DNA of 64,000 bases from Angiostrongylus vasorum (lineage: Eukaryota; Nematoda; Chromadorea; Rhabditida; Metastrongylidae). The notes beneath the pieces were generated by a model. That model was not told where the DNA came from, searched no databases, and was given only the letters and a program-made list of their open reading frames with translations. The position numbers were made by a program, and so were the translations under genes. Below, in pieces: positions 24,736 to 35,699 of this stretch (within the stretch, counting starts at the first letter, position 1; the number at the start of each line of letters is the position of its first letter). The stretch spans positions 1 to 64,000 of the forward strand of contig JADANN010000218.1 of assembly GCA_018806985.1 (NCBI GenBank), given 5' to 3'.

Positions 24736-25149
24736 AATAGATGCTGTAAATACATTCCTTATTATAATACTTATTTAAAACTTGTGTAGTCCGCTTCGAG
24801 AGGGCTCCTACTGGTCTTCGCACAGCTTTCATCTCACAAGGATTTTTCTGTATGAGCAAGTCAAGTTTTTCTTTCCTTAGTGCTCCCATGAAGCAGTGTG
24901 GTTCCCAGGTCATCACCACAGAATGTTGCCTGCCGCTATGGTTTCCCATCGGAAAGTTTGGCGCTTGACGACATTTCTTCCAGAAGCACTTAATAGTGGC
25001 TGAGGGAGAGAGTCGCGTTGAGCATACTCGTCCTCATGCCTATCATCTTCATCATAGAACTTTAACATCCGAAACGTTGCGCTGTTTGATCGCTTCTCAA
25101 TTGCATATTGCAAGCCACTCCTATACCTCTGTGAACAAGTCAAAAGCAT
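24734..25149 (-). CDS. Candidate exon(s) of an unknown gene, frame broken
   Basis: One minus-strand frame from a possible acceptor (TTGTTCACAG, ending near 25130) reads RYRSGLQYAIEKR..., then an acidic DEDDRHEDEYAQRD stretch, and stops at 24913. A second overlapping frame (24949-24734) continues with MTWEPHCFMGALRKEKLDL and ends at 24734. Both halves look protein-like, but no good splice pair joins them. It may be a pseudogene with a frameshift, or two frames open by chance. The family is not recognised. Confidence 0.3.
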
Positions 25150-25554
25150 GGCCGAATTTTTTTTCCCAAATTTCTCTCCAGCAACTGTACAAGCTGCAAT
25201 AAAAACAGTATTATATGAAAACGTGGAACTAAGTGTTTGTTTAAATGTAATATGTAGAGTTTTTACAACTGAAGAATCAGAATTCTTAGCCAGAATAAAG
25301 GAAAATAACTGAAGATCTCTCTGATTGTGGTTTTTATCACTCGACCTTGCTTAGCTTAACATTTACAGCGTTGACATCATTGGTAATATCCACTGACTAT
25401 GTAGGTAAAGAAATCATTGAGAAGCGTTCAGCATCGACGTGTCCGAAACATTTGACGTCGCCAAAGAATGATTGCAGTTCGAGAACCAGGCCGTCACCCA
25501 GTGCATTCATTGATAACGTGCCTTAAAAGGAAGAAGGTCATTTCATGTCCATGT
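25150..25554. other. No recognisable feature
   Basis: Nothing supported in this stretch. Confidence 0.35.
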
Positions 25555-25690
25555 CCTTTGACTTCCTCTCCTTCCTTCTCCCTCTTCTTTTTTTCTACGT
25601 CTCTTTCCTTCTGTTCCTCTCTTCTTTCTCTTCCTCTTCCTTTCCTTCCTTCTCTCTTCTTCCTTTTTCCTTCCTTCCTTTCTTTTTCTC
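25555..25690. repeat. Polypyrimidine (CT-rich) tract
   Basis: A second long C/T-only stretch made of ctt, tcc and ttcc units. The open frame crossing it encodes only a Ser/Phe/Leu-rich artefact. Confidence 0.85.
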
Positions 25691-25937
25691 AAACGTGTTG
25701 TAGATTTCGCTCTACAATATTACATACACATCTTAAAGATCTGTCTGATCTAAGATTTGTTTGCCTCTTTGTTAATCATGAAGGCCTGCTTTTCAACTAT
25801 GGCGTGGTATAGCACGGTGGTAAAAGGTCGTCGTTTTTTATTACTAAAAGATAAGTCCGCGAAGTAATAATTTTAAGGTGCTTTAAGAAGTAGCCATTTG
25901 AAATGCTGTGATAACTCATTTTTAACCAGGAAAGAAG

Positions 25938-28900
25938 ATGCTCACCTATCCGCCCTTTGGACTTCGTAACAAGAATATGGAGAATGTCGACGATGATTTC
26001 TTGTATCATTTCGGATTCGGTACGAAAACAATGGATATTCCAAAAACGTTTGGGGATACAAAGGTGTGGATGAACTTCTCGTTTCATTGTCTTTATTTCC
26101 GTTTCGACATTATTTAACATAATCTAGACCTAATAACTTTGACTATGTCCTACAAGTAACAGAAAAAAATAAAGGATGGAGCTCTCGGGGTTGATCAATT
26201 TCTGAGGAATGCGCAATGCATTCGACTTTATCACGCATCGTTGGAGGGGACTGAATGCATATCTGGCCTTTACAATGAGAACTAGCGGTTTAACAAACAC
26301 CGTAAAACTGGTTTCTCTCTCTTTTTGCAAACTGCTCTGAGAGAACTCCCAGTGTTCTAAAATAATATTCATAGAGACACGGCTGAGAGATTAGTGGTGA
26401 ACGGGTTACCCCCAGAAAAGGTAATAGTGGGGTGGATCCCCACAGCAGACACCAGCTGTCCGGAGTTTTGCAAAAATTTCAGTATAATTATGGTTATGTA
26501 ATATTCGTAAACTTTGAAGCAGTTCTATGGGATTTTTGTGACAGGCCGTTATACTTAGCTGCAGAAGTCCCGTATGAAATCTGTCGATGCTGTTTTGAAT
26601 TCATCTAAACAGAACAAAGATTGTAAAGAGTTTCTGCTTAGGAGTTAGATCATAAGGTGGTCACTAAATTATTTCAACCACGATGTGCTCAGATAAGAGG
26701 AAGTTGGCCGAGAGAAAGGCAAAACGACGGCCTCAGTGGTAAAAAGGATAAAAGGATAAAGCTCTCGGCGTTGATCAGTCCCTGACGGATGTGCCATGCA
26801 TTCGACTTCATTAAGCATCGTTTGAAGGGGGATTGAATGCATATCTTACCTCTACAATGACCCGCGGTAGGCTACCGATGTATCGAACTAGTGCTGCTAT
26901 CCTGCCAGACAAGTTTGGTACCAATTTGCCGACCCCGAAGGGATGGAAGGCTTGGTGGGTAGTGGGCGCGGAGATCGATTCCACATGTGTGTTGCAGGGC
27001 GCCTCCGACCACTGCGCCACACGCGCACCTGGCCCCGCCCCATAGTGGCACAGTAGCTAAATATGAACCCCCTGGAAAGGGTAATCGCGGTTCGACCTGT
27101 TACGGGGTCCAAGTTTTGCAAACATCTCAGCATCATAGTGATTGTATCTCACCACCATTGTGTTGTATTTCTCATAAATACCTAGCCATGGAAAAATAAT
27201 AGACAGTACATAGAAAGTCGTACACTGTAAATTATTTCAGTTTGTGTGCACTGGCGGTTCACCTACAAGGTTTAAACTCTACGCTGAATGGTTTTCGAAA
27301 GAGTGTAAGCTGGAATGCAGTGAAAACCTCTCGAAAAGTGATCGGTTTGCCATGTACAAAACAGGGAAAGTACTTTGGATCAACGTCAGTTCACCTATTC
27401 CTTCCTCAACAACTTTTATTAACCTTTTATTTGGTATTTCTCTATTTTTTCTCCCAAATTATTGCAATTATTCAGCATGGGATGGGAACACCATCATTGA
27501 GCATCATGCTGGTGGAAACATTGAAATTGATGTACCATGCGAAGGCACAAGATGTCAAGTAAGTTTTCTGATTTTGAATAGTGTCCAATGTTTGCTTATA
27601 TTATTGAGCTTACATGAGGTCGATACGAGATGTTTATTCGGCTAACGTTTCGTCTTCATGACAGCCGACGATCCCTGTCGATGGTCCACAGTTGTTCCTC
27701 TTCTCCATGTGGCGTCTTCGTCTCGCATCAAACCGGATCTTCCTCAGTTGTGCATCTCAAAAGTGTCCATTGTATTAACAGCGTGTTAAGATTTCTTAAT
27801 TACTTTCTCTCTACTTCTGTTACCAGCAGCAACTACCATGATGTGGCGTAAAGTTACGTAGTACCGTAACTATTACGCTTATTTCTGCCAAAAAAGATAA
27901 CACTTATTTGGACAACTTTGATGGTCCCTCTACATTTATCGTCATGGTGCTCGAGCACCTATTCCATTCGTTTCTCTGTGCTTATAATTGCCATCCATGG
28001 AGGGTGTTCGATAGAGCAGTGCTGGACAATTGAACTAGGTCCGTTTCCTTCCGACAAGGATTCTGCCAGAAGACCGTGAATCATGTGAATAACCGGTAGA
28101 CCGAAAAAGGATGTCGTAATAGTCCACGTTTCTTAAATCCTTTAGTAAAACGAATCGATGGGCAGCTTAGAAAGGTTCCATCGTTATTTTCTGGCTCTAT
28201 TATGGACCTATTTTGTGGACGGTTTGTTCCCTTGGTGTGTTTTAAACGTGCAATGGCAGATGAATAACACCTACCACGATCCCGATCTGCTAAGCTGTGG
28301 CTATTAACGCTTTCAGTAGGCTGTATGCTCAGAGGCAGGTGCAAGCACATGACTGAGCAACGACATGTACATGAGCTGCTCTGCGGTGAATACTCTATTT
28401 TTAGGCGTTTTAATCCGAAAAAAATGCTAAAGCTTTCAACGTTAATCAATCCTTAAATTTTTTCTGTTCATATGATCTTATAAACTGATCTTTTTTAGCT
28501 GATCCGAGGTTGGTATAGGTGTTCGTTGACGTTGTCGTTGTTGTTGGTGTTGTTTTTCGATGGCTGACGTTTCGGCGATTTCGCCTTCCTCGGAGCCTGG
28601 ACGTGTTTTATATCAGGATACTTTAGTCATTCGGTGTAAAAGGCTAAAGTATTAATGAAGATCAAAGTTTTAAATAGATCGTGGGTTAGGATGCTACGGT
28701 CATACTGAAAGGCTACTCACCGTGATGTAACGAGTGGGACTGGCCCACGCGTTGTTCACGTGAGGGTCGCGAGCACGACACATACCGGGGGTCAAAATAT
28801 CATTTTTGAAATAGGGCGCCAGGTCACGTGTGATAGTGAGGCATTCGTCTTTCCGGTTCATCTTTGGGTTTTCGAAATTCATCGAAAACGCTCCAAGAGT

Positions 28901-31900
28901 TTTGCGCGTTGATGTTTTCGACTCCTGTGCTAGGATCCGCACAATCACTTCAAAATCATCGCCGTTCTGCTTTTGTGCCCTATGCGTACCTGGAGTAGTG
29001 TTTTGACGAATTTTGGCTTTCCCATCTGGGTGTTCTTTTATGCGGACACGAAGTGGTCTACCCGTTTCCCCAATATATTCCTCTCCGCATGCGTTACATG
29101 AGATCAAGTATATAAAACCTGAACTCATGCAATCCCTGTCTCTCCTATTAGGACAGATCATACAGTTTTTTGAGCTGCACAAACGATCACAGAGACGGTT
29201 GCGAACTAACTGACGGCATAGGGTATTGGGTGGGATATCAATAATCGTTATATAATTTTGAAGACCACTTTTTCTTAAGCACCTCTTAATGGCGTAACTT
29301 ATTTCATTTGATGTGAAGGGTAGCTTAAAAGGGATCTTACTTACATGCGGAACATTATTTTTGGGGAACTACCCTACGTTTTTGTCCAACCCGAATGGCT
29401 TCTACGTCGTAGCCATTGGAAATGGCAATTTTTTCGTGCCAGGTTTTGCGATTCCTTCCTTTCCTCTTCTCCTGTGCACACATTTTTTGCCGTACGGTAC
29501 ATGTTTTTGATAAGTGCTTTTTTTCATGTGTGAAGGATGAGAGGAGAGGTAGTGAACTAGTATGTTCTTACTACTTGGCTTACGATACCACTTTGTTATA
29601 TAGCCACTTTCTGAGAGCTTTACTTGGATGTTTAAGAATGGAAGCCAGTTTTTGGTTGGTTTTTCTCGTGTAAATTTTATATACTCTGACTGTCGGTTTA
29701 ACAATTCAAAGCACTCATCCATCTGTTCTTGTGTGGAACAGACGATGAAGCAGTCGTCTATGTAGGGACAGTAGAGTAATTGCATGAGTTCAGGTATAAT
29801 ATACTTGATGTCATGTAACGCATGCGGTGAGGAATATATTGGGGAAACGGGTAGACCACTTTGTGTCCGCATAAAAGAACATCTTGATGGGAAAGCTAAA
29901 ATTCGTCAAAACACTCCTCTAGGTACGCATAGAGCACAAAAGCACAACGGCGATGATTTTGAAGTGACTGTACGGATCCTAGCGCAGGAGTCGAAAACAT
30001 CAACGCGCAAAACTCTTGAAGCGTTCTGGATAATTTTCAAAAATCCAAAGATGAACCGGAAAGACGAATGCCTCCCTCATCACACGTGACCTGGCGCCCT
30101 ATTTTAAAATGATATTTTGACCCCGTTGTGTGTCGTGCTCGCGACCTCACGTAAACAACGCGTGGGCCAGTCCCACTCGTTACATCACGGTGAGTAGGCT
30201 TTCAGTATGACCGTAGCATCCTAACCCACCATCTATTTAAAAGTTTGATCTTCATTAATACTTTAGCCTTTTCCACCGAATAACTAAAGTATTCTAATAT
30301 AAAATACGTCCAGGCTCTGAGGAAGGCGAGATCGCCGAAACGTCAGCCATCGAAAAACAACGCCAACAACAACGACAACGTCAACGAACACCTATACCAA
30401 CCTCAGATCAGCTAAAGAAGATCAGTTTATAAGATCACATAAATAAATATATCAACTATCTATGCCGAGGTTTATAGAAAGTCGGCCTTTTGAGTTATTA
30501 AGAGATGTTCCGGCAATCCTTAAATGTTGCGCTGTGAATTCCCTCGCACTTGCAAAATCTTAAAGGTGATTTAAAGAATATTTGGCATATTAACATTGGT
30601 CCAATTTACGAACATGGGACCAATGGGAGGAGTGGAAAGCGAAGGTTTCGGGTTGGACCAGCGATCGATCCAGTGTGTACTGCAATGCACCTCTAATCCT
30701 GTACTACATGTCCCATACAAGTTCGTCTGTAGAGTTCGTAAAACGAGTCATATGATAGAAATTCAGAGCACAACTAGGATATATGAAAAGTTCATACCGT
30801 GGTAAACATTGGAAATTCTGAATGCGAATAGGTTCTAAAAGCTAGACAACAAAATATTGTCCAATTGTACGTAATGTTTTTCATGGATAATCGAGCATAA
30901 GCCGGTACATTAAACAGAAATTTGATTCTGAGATCGAATTTGGATCGAAGGGAGATTAACTACGCTCTACCAGTTTTTCATCTGGGAGGCAGTAATTCTT
31001 AATGCTAACTTATTGATATCTACGATTCCAAATCTGCACTTTCAACTCATCAGCTTAGTAACAATACTTGGAATCTGAACCCTTTCTGCAAGCACTTTTT
31101 GCTCAAGTTAACGCACTCTAAAAGTGACGCTGATTCTATAAATTTCAATAAGCGTGTTTCCAGCTATTCCTAACGGGTCGTATAGTGTAGTATCCTACCT
31201 CTTACATAACGCCGTTTCAGATTCATTCGTATTGGCACATCTGGAGGTGTTGGTGTCGAGCCGGGCACAGTTGTCGTCACCACGAATGCGATGAACGCTG
31301 AGTTAAAGGATAAATACGTTTTGTGGCTTGCAGGAAAGAAGATGAGCATCTTGAAAATATTCTTTCCCACTAACAGTCACAAATGACCTTAACAAAGCAC
31401 AATCCTCTTCTCTCTCTCTGTTCATTTGCGATCTCTGCTTCAATATGACAGCGCGCTATTACAATCAGAACGTCAAGCTAAGCGGCTTATCAGCACTTCC
31501 ACTTTTTTGTGTTACAACTGTCCTCTACAGAAGCACACTGTAGCCTAAAAATTTGGCAAGTATTTCACCAGTTCAGCAAGTTTCCCTTTTTGCATTTCGC
31601 GACGGTTTTCTCACTGCGCCCGCATGTTATCATCGCAGTGATTTGTAAGCTTTTGTGAAGCCTTGCTTGGCTGGGAACAAACCGCCGAACTTTAAAGTAT
31701 AAATGAGCCTACATCCAAGCTGATCAAGGGCTAAAGCGATGAAAAGCTTTGTTATCATGGTAGTTACCTCGAACTGTGCGGACACTTGGCTTCTATGAAA
31801 ATCTCCAGAAGACAACCAACAAGGTTTTTCTCCAAAGTTCTACGTTAGACAAGCATTGAACTACTGTCAACTTTGCTGTTCTATAGTCTTCTATTAGTGA

Positions 31901-32566
31901 TCTATTTCAAAGCATTTGGGTTTAAAAACCTCTCTAGTGATTAGGTATATATTTGTAAGCTAATGAACTGACTTAAACCCCAACAACTGCGTTGTTCAAA
32001 AAGATAAAACTAAAACCTTTCACTGCCAGATTTCGCTTACTATTCCACACATTGCACACACAAAGGGCGCGTATTGCGCAGTGCTCGGAGGCGCCCTGTA
32101 ACACACACAGGAGACCGATTCCCGCGCCCGTGGCTCACCAATCCATTCTTCCGGGCTCAGTAAATTGGTACCAGACTTGTCTGGGAGGATAGCAGCACTG
32201 GCTAGATGCATCTATTGGCCACCGCAATCACTGTAAAGGCCAGATATGAATTCAATTACCTTGTTATCACTGCATTAATGAAGGGAGTTTATGACTTTTA
32301 GATCTCTTGATGCGTTGTTTTACAGATATTAACATTTGTTACGGCTGTGCTCCCGTGATTTTTCTAGTTGTAAAACACCTAGGAAACACTCTAAAAAATG
32401 TATGGAAAACTTTCTTTAGATCGAGCATGAGACGTTTCTTGACGAAGAACTGCGAAATGAACTCGTTGCAGTTGCTAAAGAGAAGAAACTTCCTGTGGAG
32501 GTCGGCTTGACAATGTGTGCTGACGATTTCTACGAAGGTTCGTGAAAGAGATCGTTAATAAAAAAC

Positions 32567-32627
<61 letters not shown>

Positions 32628-35258
32628 GTGATGAAAAAATAAATAATGAAAATCACAATGTAACTATGATAATAAACAATAGCAACAATAACAAACATTG
32701 AAACACGGTCTGCGAATCCATATTTCCGTAACCTTGTACACTTTCATCACCAGGACCACCTGTATAATCTTTACCACAAGTATAGCGCAGTGGTTAGAGG
32801 TGCAATGCCACTCACATAGTTATTTCATTGAATTTACTCGTCAGCCAGCCAAGCTCTCCATCACTCTAGAATAAGGAAATCGGTACTTGTCTGGGAGACC
32901 AAAAGCTAATGTGGTACCTTTTTAAAATATTAAGCTGACACGAGGTCGATAAGAAAGTTTATTCGGCTAACGCTTCGACGTCTTCGTCTTCCTCAGAGCT
33001 GATGGTTCGAGTCAATGTCCACAATCCTTCGTAAACTCGATGTGGCGTCTTCTTCGTTGTATGGAGTTGAATCTTCTTCAGTGGAACATCCCTCGGATGA
33101 AGCATACTCACCCGGCATCGCTCTTTATGAAGGATGGTTGTCGTTGATAATAAGTTGTTTTTCAACGGATAATCCATCCTGCGGCAATCGATATTATGTC
33201 AGCACATAGAGAAGAGCAAACCAATATTTTTCAAACCGACCGTTATTTAACCTCGGCATTGGTAATCAATAACTTCTTGGATTATTAAGCTAACACGAAA
33301 GATTACAAAGATGTCTGTTGAGTAGTTCTCTACTAAAGAAGATTCGATTCGATACAAAGACGAAGACGTCACATCGAGGACACGAACGGTTGTGGAACAC
33401 TTACTCGGATCATCGGCTTTGATGGAGACGAAGGCGCTTAGTCGTTTACCAAATAGAACTGTTTGTCAACCTCATGTTGAGGCTAACCTCTCAAACTAAT
33501 AATCGAAGAACGTATTCCGTAGTGATGCCGAGGTTAAATTACTGTCGATCTTAAAAAATACTAGTATGGTAGCTCGCCGCACTAGTTTCCCAATCACAGA
33601 GGGATGGAATTCTACTTTGACACATAACACGTGATTTAACCAACAACTACCTATGTATCGTACGGTGCCAACAACCATTGCGCTGCACACGCCTTAAAAG
33701 TTGTAGTTACTGCGGGATATAAAGAAATCCTCCCAACAGTTTACCGCCTCATCGTGGCTGGGAGATGTTCCTGGGCGTCGGACTGCGATGCACAGCAGGG
33801 GATTCGTCCCCCAGGCAGGCTCATCCCAAGCTGAGGAGTCCGGCGTTTCTCTAAGGAAGCCTAGCTAAAAGTAAATCAATATCAACATCACCACCGTCCT
33901 GGTATCAAAGTCGCATGGTGGCAAATTTCCCTCTGATCCAGCTGGAACTGCCTGTTGTGGTGAAGACGTGCGGCAGACTTTGGCCAGGCTGACCTCAGGA
34001 TTCCAAGAAAACACAATGGCTTAACCACCAAACCTCAGAAAAAATGGAGATTATGCTTGAGCCCGTACAACCAGTGAAAACGGGCCGTACAAGCATCAAG
34101 TGTCAAGTATTAAGTATAAAGAAATAGGCTCTAAAGTTTCGACAAACTTTTAATTTCACGTGGAATTATGTCTCTTTTCGAAACAGCCATACTGACATCA
34201 TTGGAGGCTTCTATTTAATACATTTGGAGCATATATCAGCTTCTCAATTGAGTTGTAAAGTTTACTTCGAATAGTAAACTAAAAAGGTTTCAGGTCAAAT
34301 GCGATTGGACGGATTTTTCTGCGAATTCAAACCGGAGGACAAAATGGAGTTTCTTAAGCAGATTTACGAAAAAGGTGTAAGAAATATCGAAATGGAAAGC
34401 ACATGCTTTTCGGCAATGACGTATCGAGCCGGTGTGAAAGGCAAGAATCATCTATTTTGTCTTCGTTGCTAACTTGTTATTAACTAATTAGTGGCAGACT
34501 GATAGTCGAAATTGAATCTTGCGTATCCCTGGTTGTTATTGGAATTGTGTTTTCAAGGCGGGTTCGTCCCCAGAAGGTTCTCAGCAGCTGAAATGGAGTT
34601 TGACACTTTCATCTATATCCCATTAAGAATAAACCAATACCAGAAATCAGAAGGAAAGAAACTGCTGAACTTTGTTATAGTCTATTCGCAAGGCGACAAT
34701 TCAGCCTCTGGTCCACCATAAGCGAGATTCTTTCTGTATGAGGGTCTCGAAATAACCGTGCTGACGCGTTCCCAGGTCTTATGTTTGCTGCCTTGCGACT
34801 CAATTGTCTTGGGAGAGTGCAATCAGAATCTTATATCACAGGATGGCCACTATGAATGCAAGTGAATGGTACATTTAATGATGTCTAAAGTAAGCAGTAT
34901 CCTCAATCGTCACTCTGTCAACCCACTAAATTTTACTGTAGTACTCATCCTTCTACTAGATATGTATTTGACTTAGGTGGGGAGGAGAACAGGCGCAGAC
35001 ATGCGTGAACAAGGAACTGAATGAGCGACGCTGATAAGGTCATCAAAACGCATCCCATCACGTTTAGCTATTTGTTCTAACAAAACTTTTTTTCTTTTAA
35101 CTAACTGGTTTTTGGTTTCAGCAGCGATTGTTTGTGTGGCGTTGTTGAATCGGATGAAAGGTGATCAAGTGAAAATTGAGCACAACGTATATTTGGAATA
35201 CGAAGAGCGACCATTTCGTGTGGTGACCACGTTGATCAGAAAACAACTCGGAATCTGA
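25938..35258 (+). CDS. upp-1: Uridine phosphorylase, seven exons
   Basis: It splits uridine with phosphate into uracil and ribose-1-phosphate (pyrimidine salvage, cytosol). Exons: 25938-26063, 27241-27384, 27476-27558, 31221-31341, 32420-32537, 34294-34440, 35122-35258; all phases join to give 291 codons, the usual family length. Motifs in order are YHFGFGT, FGDTKFVCTGGSPTR, HGMGTPSLSIMLVE, the phosphate-binding GTSGGVGV, TMCADDFYEGQMRLDG (uracil site), NIEMEST (ribose site), and NRMKGDQ. The ATG lies 8 bases after an acceptor-like TTTTTAACCAG, which fits trans-splicing. Exon 6 uses a GC donor (AAAG|GCAAGA). After exon 4 there is no GT: family alignment puts the end at ...LWLAGKK, followed by ATGAGC. 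The alternative canonical donor at 31317 would delete eight residues. Its introns carry many SINEs and two Penelope copies. Confidence 0.93.
26168..26292 (-). repeat. SINE-A, truncated
   Basis: Tail half only ('gagctctcggggttgatcaa' to 'gcctttacaatgag'), in intron 1 of the uridine phosphorylase gene. Confidence 0.75.
26380..26510 (+). repeat. SINE-C copy
   Basis: The consensus order is 'gtggtgaac..gttaacc', 'ggaaagggtaatag', 'ccccaccgcagaca', 'ccggagttttgcaaa', 'ctcagcat'. Here all but the first block are recognisable. Confidence 0.6.
26744..27030 (-). repeat. SINE-A copy, full length
   Basis: The tail is 'aggataaagctctcggcgtt' and the head is 'gaccactgcgccacacgcgc'. It is preceded at 26695-26740 by a short SINE-C head scrap ('gagaaaggcaaaacgacgg') and followed at once by another SINE-C, so three SINE pieces are nested. 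Confidence 0.85.
27043..27205 (+). repeat. SINE-C copy
   Basis: It has 'ctggaaagggtaat', the B-box-like 'cggttcgacc', 'ttttgcaaacatctcagcat' and a 'ccatggaaaaataat' tail. It ends just before exon 2 of the uridine phosphorylase gene. Confidence 0.65.
27605..27760 (-). repeat. Penelope-derived end repeat
   Basis: On the minus strand an eroded 'gaagacgaaacgttagcc' core is followed by 'gaataaacatctcgtatcg'. This matches 32926-33000 and 46450-46541, but stem II of the ribozyme-like core is deleted here. Confidence 0.55.
28466..29800 (-). mobile_element. Penelope-like element, 5'-truncated at the RT active site
   Basis: Read on the minus strand: RT C-terminal part from YIDDCFIV (about 29770) through NWLPFLNIQVKLSESGY, then basic sequence. 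The GIY-YIG domain follows at about 29125-28830 (FIYLISCNACGEEYIGETGR...VRIKEH; the Tyr, the Arg in VRIKEH and a later Glu-rich segment can be seen), and a hammerhead-like end lies at 28597-28562. Broken frames separate the RT part (29872-29402) from the nuclease part (29182-28700). It lies in intron 3 of the uridine phosphorylase gene. Confidence 0.9.
28562..28597 (-). ncRNA. Hammerhead-like motif, PLE minus copy
   Basis: On the minus strand: GGCT, CCGAGGA (one change from CUGANGA), stem GGCG-aaat-CGCC, GAAAC-GTC, AGCC. Stem I GGCT/AGCC pairs perfectly. The U-to-C change in the core suggests it is inactive. Confidence 0.55.
29783..30444 (+). mobile_element. Penelope-like element, only nuclease domain and 3' end
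   Basis: It starts at the GIY-YIG domain (IIYLMSCNACGEEYIGETGR, 29795 on) and ends in the same 3' sequence as the minus copy (about 30350-30444, an 'aacaacgccaacaacaacga' block). It is a near-identical inverted copy of 28466-29118, joined head to head with it. Confidence 0.9.
30313..30348 (+). ncRNA. Hammerhead-like motif, PLE plus copy
   Basis: GGCT, CTGAGGA (fits CUGANGA), stem GGCG-agat-CGCC, GAAAC-GTC, AGCC. This is the best-preserved core in the window: both stem I (4 bp) and stem II (4 bp) pair fully. One extra A lies before stem II and stem III is minimal. Confidence 0.6.
32065..32285 (+). repeat. SINE-A, 3'-truncated
   Basis: The head 'gggcgcgtattgcgcagtgc' and central blocks are present. 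The tail is lost after 'ttcaattacctt'. Lies in intron 4 of the uridine phosphorylase gene. Confidence 0.8.
32567..32625. repeat. (AAT)n microsatellite
   Basis: About 20 uninterrupted AAT units, 29 bp downstream of exon 5 of the uridine phosphorylase gene. Probably length-polymorphic. Confidence 0.95.
32779..32925 (+). repeat. tRNA-derived SINE fragment
   Basis: The A-box-like 'tagcgcagtggttagagg' head and a 'ggtacttgtctgggagacca' block like SINE-A are seen, with a poor B box. Confidence 0.5.
32926..33150 (-). repeat. Penelope-derived end repeat with hammerhead-like core
   Basis: The minus-strand core at 33000-32965 reads CTGAGGA, stem GACG-aaga-CGTC, GAAG, CGTTAGCC. It is followed by 'gaataaac' and 'atcgacctcgtgtcagctta'. 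The GAAA to GAAG change would impair cleavage. The part at 33041-33085 is repeated in inverse orientation at 33346-33393. Confidence 0.55.
33330..33400 (+). repeat. Inverted partial copy of the Penelope-derived repeat
   Basis: The reverse complement of this stretch matches 33041-33085 ('tcgatgtggcgtcttc', 'ttgaatcttcttcagt'), forming a spaced inverted repeat within intron 5 of the uridine phosphorylase gene. Confidence 0.5.
33727..34125 (+). repeat. Interspersed repeat family D, copy 3
   Basis: The best-preserved copy: 'cctcccaacagtttaccgcc', 'atcgtggctgggagatgtt', 'caccaccgtcctggtatcaa' and a tail of tcaagtgtcaagtattaagt type. Lies in intron 5 of the uridine phosphorylase gene. Confidence 0.8.
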
Positions 35259-35262
35259 TCCG

Positions 35263-35268
35263 AATAAA
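35263..35268 (+). promoter_or_regulatory. Poly(A) signal AATAAA
   Basis: The hexamer begins four bases after the uridine phosphorylase stop codon, giving a very short 3' UTR if used. Confidence 0.45.
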
Positions 35269-35699
35269 ATAATCCCTGGCATTCATCTCTCTAGAACTAC
35301 ACGTGGCACTGTTTCGCTTATTACCCGTACTCAGCGTAATCATCTAGTAGAATGCTTATATTCGAACGAGTCACGGTGACAATGCGTTCAAATTTCTGAT
35401 TGTATAAATCTAAACATTTTAATGTCACCAATTATGGCGTGAGATCACGTGTTGCACGCTAATGCGACTCATTGCAGGTTTTCCGTACCTTATATTCACT
35501 TAGCGTCTATGGTGATTTGCCACGCTAATTTGTTCAGGAATTGCTCATTAGAGACTTCTTCTGGTGTTGCTCATGTATTTTTTCACTATTGTCGCTTTTC
35601 TTAAAAGCATCACAAATTTCTGCATACTTTATGTGAAATAGCTACAAGCTATGTGATGATTACTTCTGATTTTTTTTTCTTTTTTCCATCTGATTAGAG

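Noticed and set aside
25468..25812. 114-codon Ser/Phe/Leu-rich frame
   Set aside because: Produced by a CT-only low-complexity tract; no motif.
28466..30444. Twin-priming (5' inversion) of a single Penelope insertion
   Set aside because: Both arms retain the 3' end with the hammerhead-like motif, which a single twin-primed insertion would not give.
31221..31380. A stand-alone small protein from the exon 4 region
   Set aside because: It is an internal exon of the uridine phosphorylase gene, proven by in-phase neighbours.
32567..32625. CRISPR-like or satellite array
   Set aside because: A simple AAT trinucleotide microsatellite.
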